Assembly: GCF_016462545.1 (NCBI RefSeq)
Contig: NZ_JAEMTA010000035.1
Coordinates: 1 to 50,100 of the forward strand
From: Mycolicibacterium sp.
GTDB lineage: Bacteria > Actinomycetota > Actinomycetes > Mycobacteriales > Mycobacteriaceae
DNA: 50,100 nucleotides
Direction of reading: 5' to 3'
Below the pieces are notes generated by a model that saw nothing but the letters and a program-made list of their open reading frames with translations, searched no databases and was not told where the DNA came from. The translations under genes were made by a program, and so were the position numbers. Positions 9,875 through 17,281 of the stretch are shown one piece after another. Position 1 is the stretch's first letter. Each line of letters opens with the position of its first letter.

Positions 9875-11466
9875 TCGCGATCGAGCGTCGCCTCCTCCAG
9901 ATCGAGCCCCCGCAGCACCGATCGGAGCACCTCGTCGTTGATCCTGCCCTCGTCGCGCTCTCGGATGAACGTCTCCCGTTCGGCCCTGAGCATCTCGAGT
10001 CGCAGCCGCCGGAACGCGGCCGCAGGGCCCTCACCGATCTCGTCGTCGCTACGGCCCAACTGCTCCCACGCCGAATTGCTGCGGCGGTCGTTCCAGTGCC
10101 GAAGAACGGTGGCGGCCCGCTCGGGGACGTCGGAGTCCGCCCGCTGATCCGCCATGATCGCGTCGAGGCGGTCGGCAGCCGCCTGCGCCGCCTTGGTCTG
10201 GGCCGCGGCCTCGTCGAGGGCGTCCTGGTGGGTGTCGTCACCCTGGACGTCGAGCACGCGGATGATCCAGGGCAGCGTGAGACCGTGCAGCAGCAGCGTT
10301 CCGACCACGACGACGAAGGTCAGGAACACCAGCTGCGGTCTGCCGGGGAACGGTTCGCCAGACAACGTGGTGACGGGCACTGCGAACGCTGCGGCCAGGC
10401 TCACCACGCCGCGCATTCCCGCCCACGCGACGATGAAGACCTGTGACTTCGTGGGGGCTTCCTCGTTCTGCCGGATGCGTCGTGACAGCTTGCGCGGCAC
10501 GTACGCCATCAGGAACACCCAGACGATCCGGACGACGATCACCGTCGCCAGCACCGCCGCCGACGCGGTCGCCAACACGGCGGCGGAGATCCCCTTCAGC
10601 TCGCCCACGACCGTCGGCAGCTGCAGTCCGATCAGGAGGAACGCGAACGACTCGAGGACGAACTGCAGTGTCTTCCAGACCGCGGTGTCCTGAAGTCGGG
10701 TGGCGTAGCTGGCCTTGGTCGAACGCTGACCGATGATCAGGGCCGCCACCACGACGGCGATCACCCCGGAGCCGTGCGCCTCCTCGGCGAGCAGATAGAT
10801 GAAGAACGGCGCGACCAGGCCGAGCGCGCTCTCCACCAGCGAATCCGAGAGCCACGTCCGGACGTAGACGATGAGAGACCCTGTCGCCCAACCGATTACG
10901 GTGCCACCGACGGCGGCGAGGCCGAAGGTGAACAATGGCGTGCCCCACGTCGCGGCGGTGCCGATCGCCGCCGCGAGCGCCACCTTGTAGGCGGTCAGCG
11001 CGGTCGCGTCGTTCAGCAGGCTCTCGCCACCCAGCAGCGTCATGATCTGGCGGGGAAGGCCGAGCCTGCGGCCGATGGCCGTGGCGGACACCGCGTCCGG
11101 CGGCGCGACGATCGCGCCGAGCGTGAGCGCCGCGGCGACCGTCAGCTCCGGCACCGTGTGATAGGCGACGACACCGACCGCGAACGTCGTGACGAGAGGT
11201 AGCCCGACCGCCAACAGGCCGATCCTGCGGGTGTTCCTGCGCAGCGCGACGTAGCTGCTCTCGAGCCCGGCCGACCACAGCAGTGGGGGCAGGATGACGA
11301 ACAGCACCAGATCCGGTTCGAGTTCGATGCCCTCGACGCCGGGGATGAGACCCGCCAACAATCCCGCCACGACGAGCGCAAGCGGCCCGGACACGTCGTA
11401 CCGGCGCGCGATTCCGGCGAGCAGCACCGACACCACGAGCACCGCGAGCAACGAGGCACCACCCAC
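9871..11466 (-). CDS. CPA1-family cation/proton antiporter
   Basis: 531 residues from GTG 11466. About twelve membrane helices occupy residues 5-400. GAIVAPPDAVSATAIGRRLG contains the ND/PD-type ion-binding helix, and LLGGESLLNDATAL the second conserved helix of Na+/H+ exchangers (NhaP/YjcE type). A ~130-residue charged C-terminal cytoplasmic domain follows (ALDEAAAQTKAAQAAADRL onward), helical and rich in Glu/Arg, probably regulatory. It exchanges Na+ or K+ for protons. A UBP-type zinc-finger gene is divergent with a 43-bp gap. Confidence 0.92.
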   Translation of the reverse strand: MGGASLLAVLVVSVLLAGIARRYDVSGPLALVVAGLLAGLIPGVEGIELEPDLVLFVILPPLLWSAGLESSYVALRRNTRRIGLLAVGLPLVTTFAVGVVAYHTVPELTVAAALTLGAIVAPPDAVSATAIGRRLGLPRQIMTLLGGESLLNDATALTAYKVALAAAIGTAATWGTPLFTFGLAAVGGTVIGWATGSLIVYVRTWLSDSLVESALGLVAPFFIYLLAEEAHGSGVIAVVVAALIIGQRSTKASYATRLQDTAVWKTLQFVLESFAFLLIGLQLPTVVGELKGISAAVLATASAAVLATVIVVRIVWVFLMAYVPRKLSRRIRQNEEAPTKSQVFIVAWAGMRGVVSLAAAFAVPVTTLSGEPFPGRPQLVFLTFVVVVGTLLLHGLTLPWIIRVLDVQGDDTHQDALDEAAAQTKAAQAAADRLDAIMADQRADSDVPERAATVLRHWNDRRSNSAWEQLGRSDDEIGEGPAAAFRRLRLEMLRAERETFIRERDEGRINDEVLRSVLRGLDLEEATLDRD

Positions 11467-11496
11467 GCTGCCACACCCCCTTGACTAGGACCGCCC

Positions 11497-11502
11497 TATT
11501 GT
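11497..11502 (+). promoter_or_regulatory. Candidate -10 box for leaderless zinc-finger gene
   Basis: TATTGT at 11497-11502 lies seven bases before ATG 11510 and no RBS separates them, suggesting a leaderless mRNA. TTGACT at 11481-11486 is a fair -35 sequence but is only 10 bp away, too close to pair with this -10. Confidence 0.35.
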
Positions 11503-11509
11503 TGACGGC

Positions 11510-11824
11510 ATGCGGAGGAGAACGCGACAGCGCGACGTGAATTCCCCGCCGTCGCCTCGGACGTGCGAGCACTTGGCCGAGGCCGACGATGCGGCCGCAC
11601 CCGAACCCCGCACCTCCGGCTCGTGCCAGGAATGCGCCGAACTCGGTGAGAGTACCTGGGCTCACCTGCGGATGTGCCTGACGTGCGGCCACGTGGGCTG
11701 TTGCGATTCGAGTCCGCACAAGCACGCCAACAGACACTTTCAGGACAGCGGCCACCCCGTCATGCGTTCGGTGGAGCCCGGTGAGAACTGGCGGTGGTGC
11801 TACGTCGACATCCGGCTGGGTTGA
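11510..11824 (+). CDS. UBP-type (ubiquitin-hydrolase-like) zinc-finger protein
   Basis: 104 residues. From Cys19 on, the protein is one ZnF-UBP domain: CEHL, then CQEC, then MCLTCGHVGCCDSS, then HKHANRHFQDSGHPVM, with a final WRWCYVD strand. The Cys/His spacing matches eukaryotic deubiquitinase zinc fingers and the small bacterial versions. It is divergent from a Na+/H+ antiporter; I recall the same partnership, or fusion, in other actinobacteria. It may be a cytoplasmic regulator of the transporter, which is inference. Actinobacteria have no ubiquitin, though Pup is a loose analogue. Confidence 0.9.
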   Translation: MRRRTRQRDVNSPPSPRTCEHLAEADDAAAPEPRTSGSCQECAELGESTWAHLRMCLTCGHVGCCDSSPHKHANRHFQDSGHPVMRSVEPGENWRWCYVDIRLG

Positions 11825-11847
11825 TCGGTCTGGCAGGGTTACGGGCG

Positions 11848-12984
11848 ATGAGTGAACCGAGCGAGCGAACCTCCGGAACCGTCCTGCTGCTCGGCGCCGG
11901 CGACGCCGGTCCCGAGCTGGCCCTGGCGTTCGAACGACTCGGCGTCCCGGTGGTTCGGGTCGAGGCATGCCCGGATGGCAATGCGGTGGCCGCCCTGCTC
12001 GACGAGCATCGCCCCGACTACGTGATCGCCGTGTCGTCGGACATTTCGCCCGCGGTGCTCATCGCCGCGGCGGGGCGCGAGTCGGTGGAGGTGTTCCCGA
12101 CGCCGCGTGCCACCCGGCTCGGCGCGGATCGCGAGGGGCTGCGCAAGCTGGCGGGCGACGAGCTGGGCCTGCCGACGGTGCCGTTCTGGTTCGCGTCCTC
12201 GGCCGAGGAGTTGGCCGCCGTCGCCGAGCACGCCGGATTCCCGTTGGTGGTGACCCCGTTGACCGGCACGGTGACCGACGGCCAATCGGTCCTGACGCGG
12301 CCCGACGACGTCGAGGCGGCCTGGACGCGCGCCTTCGCCACGGGCCCGGCCTGGTCCAACCGAGTGATGGCCGAAACCGTCGTCGACATCGATGATCACG
12401 TCACCCTGCTGACCGTGCGCACCACCGAGCCGTCGGGGCCGGCGGTGCAGTTCTGCGAACCGATCGGCCATCGGCGGGCAGGAGCGAAGCGACCCGGGGA
12501 ATCGGACGGGCGGGCCGAGGCCGGACCGCTGGAGACGTGGCAGCCCCATCGACTGTCGCTGGCGGCCCTCGATGCCGCGCGGTCGATCGCGGCGCGCATC
12601 GTCCACTCGCTGGGCGGCCGCGGGGTGTTCGCCGTCGAACTGCTGGTGCGCGGTGACGAGGTGTACTTCGCGAGCGTCGACGCGCAGCCCTTCGAGTCCG
12701 GGTTGGTGACCTTGCGGTCGCAACGGCTCTCCCACTTCGAGCTGCACGCCAGGGCGATTCTCGGGTTGACCTGCGACACGATCATGATCTCGCCGGCGGC
12801 AGCCGAGGTGGGCACGCGGCGGGCCGTCCCGGCGGGTGCTCTCGGCGAGGCGTTGGACGTGCCGGAGAGCGACGTACGACTGTTCGACTCGACGTCCGTC
12901 GCCATCGCGACCGCCCCCGACGTCGTCCGGGCCCGCGATCGTGCGCACCGGGTGTCGACGGTGATTCACGGGCTCGGGTCGTGA
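11848..12984 (+). CDS. PurT-like ATP-grasp protein with altered active-site residues
   Basis: 378 residues from ATG 11848. The overall fold follows formate-dependent GAR transformylase: nucleotide-binding start LLLGAGDAG, PTPRATRLGADREGLRKLAG (86-103), ATP-grasp strand VVTP (134-137), CEPIGHR (203-209), FAVELLV (261-267) and GLVTLRSQRLSHFELHARAILG. Compared with E. coli PurT from memory, the ATP-binding Lys is Thr136, the Gly/Lys-rich loop is TVTDG, the metal-ligand Glu is Ser276, RPHDTG has become QPFESG, and the Lys/Arg-Arg substrate loop near the C-terminus is missing. A ~12-residue Arg/Gly-rich insertion lies at about 210-229. Annotated purT by position (Rv0389), but catalysis is doubtful. 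First gene of an operon ending with metZ. Confidence 0.8.
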   Translation: MSEPSERTSGTVLLLGAGDAGPELALAFERLGVPVVRVEACPDGNAVAALLDEHRPDYVIAVSSDISPAVLIAAAGRESVEVFPTPRATRLGADREGLRKLAGDELGLPTVPFWFASSAEELAAVAEHAGFPLVVTPLTGTVTDGQSVLTRPDDVEAAWTRAFATGPAWSNRVMAETVVDIDDHVTLLTVRTTEPSGPAVQFCEPIGHRRAGAKRPGESDGRAEAGPLETWQPHRLSLAALDAARSIAARIVHSLGGRGVFAVELLVRGDEVYFASVDAQPFESGLVTLRSQRLSHFELHARAILGLTCDTIMISPAAAEVGTRRAVPAGALGEALDVPESDVRLFDSTSVAIATAPDVVRARDRAHRVSTVIHGLGS

Positions 12985-13415
12985 CGGAGCCGGAGCAGGA
13001 CCCCGACCGCCCGACCATCGCCCCGTTCCTGGGTGCGCTGGCGGTCATCACGATCGTCGTGATCGGAATCGTTCTGTTCAACGTCTACGGGTCGGATACC
13101 ACCACCCCGGGAGATCAGGTCGCCAAGGCGGCCGTCGGTCAGAACGACGCGCTGCAACGGCAGGACTACTCCGCCTTCAGGACCTTCACGTGCCGCGCCG
13201 ATGTGACTACCGAGGCGGACTTCCTCGCACGCCAGCGCGATTCGGTGGCGAAGAACGGCGAGCGCTACCTCGACGACGTCACGAACATTCGGATCGACGG
13301 CGACCGCGCTACGGCGACCGTCACGTACCACTTCGACAAGACCTCGGAGACGAAGACTCCCGCCGAGGTGGGGTTCGCCCAGGAGGACGGCGACTGGAAG
13401 GTCTGCCTGAGCTAG
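12981..13415 (+). CDS. Small membrane-anchored NTF2-like protein
   Basis: 144 residues from GTG 12981, overlapping the previous stop (GTGA). A short acidic N-terminus, one membrane helix (about 14-36, FLGALAVITIVVIGIVLFNVYG), then a ~105-residue extracytoplasmic domain of the same DUF4878/NTF2-like type as the Rv0361-like protein at 736-1455, again with two cysteines (TFTCRAD and VCLS). Placed between the PurT-like gene and the rhodanese; function unknown. Confidence 0.8.
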   Translation: MTEPEQDPDRPTIAPFLGALAVITIVVIGIVLFNVYGSDTTTPGDQVAKAAVGQNDALQRQDYSAFRTFTCRADVTTEADFLARQRDSVAKNGERYLDDVTNIRIDGDRATATVTYHFDKTSETKTPAEVGFAQEDGDWKVCLS

Positions 13416-13449
13416 GTCTGCCCGAGGCGCCCATGAGACACTCGCGGTC

Positions 13450-13863
13450 GTGAGTTATGCGGGAGACATCACCCCTGAAGAGGCGTGGAAGCTGTTGGCC
13501 GACGACCCGGGCGCCGTGCTCGTCGACTGTCGGACCACCGCCGAATGGCGCTTCGTAGGCGTGCCGGACGTCTCCTCACTGCAGCGTGAGGTGGTGTACG
13601 TCGAGTGGAACCGCACCGACGGCACGCACAACGACGGATTCGTCGATGATCTGTTGTCCGCGGGCGTGACGCCCGGTGAGCGGCCGGTGGTCTTCCTGTG
13701 CCGCTCCGGCAACCGTTCGATCGGCGCGGCCGAGGCCGCCACCAAGGCGGGAATCGTGCCGTCCTACAACATTCTCGAGGGTTTCGAGGGCGACCTCGAC
13801 GAGCAGGGACATCGCGGCGGGACGGGCTGGAAGGCCATCGGACTGCCGTGGAAGCAGTCATGA
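13450..13863 (+). CDS. Rhodanese-domain sulfurtransferase, Rv0390-like
   Basis: 137 residues, GTG start at 13450. One rhodanese domain: VLVDCRTTAEWRFVGVPD near the start and the active-site loop FLCRSGNRS with catalytic Cys at about residue 84. Such proteins carry sulfur as a persulfide. The stop overlaps the metZ ATG (ATGA), so it is coupled to an enzyme that uses sulfide to build homocysteine. I infer a role in supplying or handling sulfur for MetZ; this is the same order as Rv0390-Rv0391. Confidence 0.92.
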   Translation: MSYAGDITPEEAWKLLADDPGAVLVDCRTTAEWRFVGVPDVSSLQREVVYVEWNRTDGTHNDGFVDDLLSAGVTPGERPVVFLCRSGNRSIGAAEAATKAGIVPSYNILEGFEGDLDEQGHRGGTGWKAIGLPWKQS

Positions 13864-15089
13864 GCGACGGGCAGTCCGAGCAGTCGGTGCCCTCGGTCCG
13901 CATTCCCAAGCCGCTGCCCGATGGCGTCAGCCAGGCGACGATCGGAGTCCGCGGTGGCCTGCTGCGGTCCGAGTTCGAGGAGACCTCGGAGGCGCTGTAT
14001 CTCACGTCCGGCTACGTCTACGAATCCGCGCGTGATGCGGAGAAGGCGTTCACCGGTGAGATCGACCGCTTCGTCTACTCGCGCTACGGCAATCCGACGA
14101 TCGCGATGTTCGAGGAGCGGTTGCGCCTGATCGAGGATGCCCCCGCCGCCTTCGCGACCGCGACCGGCATGGCCGCGGTGTTCACGTCCCTCGGCGCCCT
14201 CCTGGGCGCGGGTGATCGACTCGTCGCGGCGCGCAGCCTGTTCGGCTCGTGCTTCGTGGTGTGCAGCGAGATTCTGCCGCGGTGGGGCGTCGAGGTGGTG
14301 TTCGTCGACGGTGAAGACCTCTCCCAGTGGTCCGAGGCGCTGTCGGTGCCGACGCAGGCGGTGTTCTTCGAAACGCCGTCGAACCCGATGCAGTCGCTCG
14401 TCGACATCTCCGCGGTGTGCGATCTGGCGCACGCAGCCGGGGCAAAGGTTGTGCTGGACAACGTCTTTGCCACACCGCTGCTACAGCAGGGCCTGCCGCT
14501 GGGGGCGGATGTGGTCGTGTATTCGGGCACCAAGCACATCGACGGCCAAGGCCGAGTGCTCGGCGGCGCGATCCTCGGGGGGAAGGAGTTCATCGACGGG
14601 CCGGTGCAGAAGCTGATGCGCCACACCGGTCCGGCGATCAGCGCCTTCAACGCGTGGACGATGTTGAAGGGTCTCGAGACGCTGGCGGTTCGGGTGAACT
14701 ACTCGAACGGCTCTGCGCAGCGCGTCGCGGAGTTCCTGCAGGACCATCCGTCGGTGTCGTGGGTGAAGTACCCGTTCCTGGAAAGCCATCCGCAGTACGA
14801 CCTCGCCAAGCGTCAGATGCGTGGCGGCGGCACCGTCGTCACGTTCGAGCTTGCAGGCGGGACCAAGGAGCGCGCCTTCGAGGTGCTCGACAAGCTGCGC
14901 GTCATCGACATCTCGAACAATTTGGGCGATGCCAAGTCGCTGATCACCCATCCGGCGACGACGACGCACCGCGCCATGGGGCCGGAGGGGCGCGCGGCGA
15001 TCGGTCTCGGCGACGCGGTGGTGCGGGTCTCCATCGGACTCGAGGGCACCGAAGACCTGATCGCGGATCTGGATCAGGCGCTGAGCTAG
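13860..15089 (+). CDS. metZ: O-succinylhomoserine sulfhydrylase
   Basis: 409 residues. PLP enzyme of the cystathionine gamma-synthase (Cys/Met metabolism) family that makes homocysteine from O-succinylhomoserine and sulfide. Seen: SRYGNPTIAMFEERL (PLP contact from the neighbouring subunit), ATGMAAVFTSL, FFETPSNPMQSLVDI, VVLDNVFATPLLQQGL with the PLP-pyridine Asp, and the Schiff-base lysine in YSGTKHIDGQGRVLGG. ATG 13860 overlaps the rhodanese stop. Length and SLITHPATTTHRAM C-terminal block are normal for the family. Confidence 0.96.
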   Translation: MSDGQSEQSVPSVRIPKPLPDGVSQATIGVRGGLLRSEFEETSEALYLTSGYVYESARDAEKAFTGEIDRFVYSRYGNPTIAMFEERLRLIEDAPAAFATATGMAAVFTSLGALLGAGDRLVAARSLFGSCFVVCSEILPRWGVEVVFVDGEDLSQWSEALSVPTQAVFFETPSNPMQSLVDISAVCDLAHAAGAKVVLDNVFATPLLQQGLPLGADVVVYSGTKHIDGQGRVLGGAILGGKEFIDGPVQKLMRHTGPAISAFNAWTMLKGLETLAVRVNYSNGSAQRVAEFLQDHPSVSWVKYPFLESHPQYDLAKRQMRGGGTVVTFELAGGTKERAFEVLDKLRVIDISNNLGDAKSLITHPATTTHRAMGPEGRAAIGLGDAVVRVSIGLEGTEDLIADLDQALS

Positions 15090-15090
15090 C

Positions 15091-15129
15091 GGCCGTCGGG
15101 CACGGTTCTCGCACCGTGCTGGCCGTCGG
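15091..15129 (+). terminator. Hairpin after metZ, candidate intrinsic terminator
   Basis: GCACGGT (15100-15106) and ACCGTGC (15113-15119) form a perfect 7-bp stem with a 6-base loop, starting 11 bases after the metZ stop. There is no U-tract, which is common for mycobacterial hairpin terminators. A 9-base direct repeat GGCCGTCGG flanks it at 15091-15099 and 15121-15129. Confidence 0.5.
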
Positions 15130-15493
15130 AGGGTCGATGTCGCGCCTCGTGTGACGAGATCGTACCGATTCGTCCAGCTAATTTTCTGACGTTCGGCGCC
15201 GATCTTGGCCAGCACGTCGATGAGCACGACGTCAGCCCGATTTCATTCGTGGCTAACTTTCCGAGCGTTGCGGCGACTCGGGAACGCACATTTATCTGAC
15301 GTGTAAGTTAAAACGCGGGTATGTTCGCGGCCGTACGTGTGATCGTGGCCACTGACCACGATCGGCGCGGACACACCACCTACGACGGCGTGGTCGGCAT
15401 CGGGTGGCACGTCCGTCGGGCGAACGCATCGATGGCGACCGCCATTTGCGCTTCCACCGAGCGCGACCTTTGGAAAGAACGGGGTAGATCGCA
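15130..15493 (+). promoter_or_regulatory. Upstream regulatory region of the lipid PKS operon
   Basis: This non-coding stretch is visibly richer in A/T than its surroundings between about 15170 and 15330. CTGACGT occurs three times: 15186-15192 and 15296-15302 on the plus strand and 15229-15235 on the minus strand. A likely sigma-A-type promoter is CTGACG (15296-15301), 18 bp, TATGTT (15320-15325), giving a ~160-base leader. Inside the leader GATCGTGG (15341-15348) and CCACGATC (15356-15363) form a perfect 8-bp inverted repeat with a 7-base gap, either an operator or an RNA hairpin. No convincing ORF: the one reading from 15321 runs into the next gene out of frame. Confidence 0.45.
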
Positions 15494-17281
15494 GTGTCCG
15501 GATGTGGACCATGGGCGGTTGAGCCGTCCGCGAGGGAATCCTCGATCTCGACCATGCTGCGGGATCGGGCCGCTCGGCAGCCCGACGTGGCCGCTTACAC
15601 CTTCGTCGACTACGACGTCGATCCCGAAGGCTTCGCCGAGACTTTGACGTGGTCGCAGGTCTATCGACGCGCGCGCGTCGTCGCCGAGGAGCTGATGCTC
15701 TGCGGATCCATCGGGGACCGTGTCGCGATACTCGCCCCGCAGGGACTCGACTACGTCGTCGCGTTCCTGGGCGCCTTGCACGCCGGGTTCGTCGCCGTCC
15801 CGCTGTCAGTCCCGCAGGTCGGCTCCCACGACGAGCGGGTCACCTCGGCGCTGCGGGATTCCGCGCCCACGGTCATCCTCACCGTCTCCGCGGTGTCGGA
15901 CGCGGTGGCCGAGTACGCCCGCGTCGGCGAGGGGCGTTCGGCGACGAGGCTGGTCGAGGTCGACCTGCTCGATCTCGACGGCACGGCCGACTCGGAACCC
16001 GCGCGACAGGTGCGGTCCCGGCCGGCCTATCTGCAGTACACGTCGGGCTCGACCCGCGTGCCCGCGGGCGTGATGGTCTCCCACCGCAACGTGGTGGCCA
16101 ACCTCGAACAGGTGATGGCGGACTACTTCTCCGACACCGGCGGGGTGCCTCCGGCGGACACCACGGTGGTGTCGTGGCTGCCCTTCTTCCACGACATGGG
16201 CCTCATCCACGGCGTGTGTGCCCCCATCTACGCCGGCCTGTACGGGGTGCTGATGAGCCCGATGGCGTTCCTGCAGCGGCCGGCGCGGTGGATCCAACAG
16301 CTGGCCACCCACACCCATTCGTTCTCGGCCGCACCGAACTTCGCCTTCGAGTTGGCGGTGCGTCGAACCTCGGACGAGGACATGGCAGGCCTCGACCTGG
16401 CCCACGTGTCGGGCATCATCAGCGGGAGCGAACGCATCCACGCAGCGACCATCAGCCGGTTCAACGACCGGTTCGAGGCGTTCAACCTGAAGAGGACGAC
16501 GGTGCGGCCGTCCTATGGACTCGCCGAGGCGACGGTGTACGTGGCAACGGCCGAGTCCGAGCGGGCGGGCACCTCGGTCCGCTTCGAGTACGAGAAGCTC
16601 TCCGCGGGGCACGCCAAACGGTGCGAGAACACCGCGAGCGGAGGGACGGAACTCGTCAGCTACGGCGCTCCGCGTGCTTCGACACTGCGGATCGTGGACC
16701 CGGAGACGCTGCGGGAGAACCCAGCGGGCGCCATCGGCGAAGTCTGGGTGCACGGAGAGAACGTCGCCATGGGGTACTGGCGCAATCCTGCGCAGACGGC
16801 ACGCTACTTCGGTGTCTCCCTGGTCAGCCCGACAGCCGGCACCCCCGCGGGCGGCTGGCTGCGCACCGGAGACCTCGGCGTGATGTCCGACGGTGAACTG
16901 TTCATCATCGGGCGTATCAAGGACCTGCTGATCGTCGACGGCCGCAACCACTACCCCGACGACATCGAAGCGACCATCCAGGAGATCACCGGCGGGCGGG
17001 TAGCAGCCATCGCCATCCCGGACGATCACACCGAACACCTGGTGGCCATCATCGAACTCAAGGATCGAGGCGATTCGGGAGACGACGCGATCGACCGGCT
17101 CCGCGGTGTCAAACGGCAAGTCACGTCAGCGATTTCGCAGAACCACAGCCTGCGCGTGGCCGACATCGTGCTGGTGTCCCAAGGCGCGATTCCGATCACG
17201 ACGAGCGGCAAGATCCGGCGCTCGACGTGTCTGGACCGCTACCGGCTCGACGACTTCTCGCGCCTCGACGCAACGTCGTGA
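15494..17281 (+). CDS. Fatty acyl-AMP ligase (FAAL), FadD26-like
   Basis: 595 residues from GTG 15494 (ATG 15554 is an alternative that starts at MLRDRAARQPD). It activates a long-chain fatty acid as acyl-AMP and passes it to a PKS carrier domain. The adenylation core motif is YTSGSTRVPAGVMVSH; FAAL-type features include SWLPFFHDMGLIHG, MSPMAFLQRPARW, FSAAPNFAFELAVRR, GSERIHAATI, SYGLAEATVYVA, and C-terminal TGDLGV...GRIKDLLIVDGRNHYPDDIEATI, with SGKIRR near the end. Throughout it tracks FadD26 of the DIM locus closely as I remember it. It heads an operon with four-base stop/start overlap to the thioesterase; the next-but-one protein carries an N-terminal ACP, its natural acceptor. Confidence 0.93.
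   Translation: MSGCGPWAVEPSARESSISTMLRDRAARQPDVAAYTFVDYDVDPEGFAETLTWSQVYRRARVVAEELMLCGSIGDRVAILAPQGLDYVVAFLGALHAGFVAVPLSVPQVGSHDERVTSALRDSAPTVILTVSAVSDAVAEYARVGEGRSATRLVEVDLLDLDGTADSEPARQVRSRPAYLQYTSGSTRVPAGVMVSHRNVVANLEQVMADYFSDTGGVPPADTTVVSWLPFFHDMGLIHGVCAPIYAGLYGVLMSPMAFLQRPARWIQQLATHTHSFSAAPNFAFELAVRRTSDEDMAGLDLAHVSGIISGSERIHAATISRFNDRFEAFNLKRTTVRPSYGLAEATVYVATAESERAGTSVRFEYEKLSAGHAKRCENTASGGTELVSYGAPRASTLRIVDPETLRENPAGAIGEVWVHGENVAMGYWRNPAQTARYFGVSLVSPTAGTPAGGWLRTGDLGVMSDGELFIIGRIKDLLIVDGRNHYPDDIEATIQEITGGRVAAIAIPDDHTEHLVAIIELKDRGDSGDDAIDRLRGVKRQVTSAISQNHSLRVADIVLVSQGAIPITTSGKIRRSTCLDRYRLDDFSRLDATS

Noticed and set aside
9220..10446. Long plus-strand open frame (408 codons) across the MarR gene and the 3' part of the antiporter gene
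   Set aside because: It runs out of frame over two well-recognised genes, has Arg/Gly-rich composition typical of GC-rich shadow frames, and matches no family.
15270..15295. Possible terminator hairpin CCGAG/CTCGG before the PKS promoter
   Set aside because: Only five pairs with an 11-base loop, and no T run; too weak when a better hairpin lies just after metZ.
15321..15647. Possible leader peptide or small gene starting with ATG in the PKS operon leader
   Set aside because: It continues far into the FAAL gene in another frame, has no ribosome-binding site and no recognisable sequence; the ATG overlaps the proposed -10 box.
15806..17119. Minus-strand open frame of 437 codons inside the FAAL gene
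   Set aside because: Shadow of a well-conserved FAAL frame; no recognisable domain.
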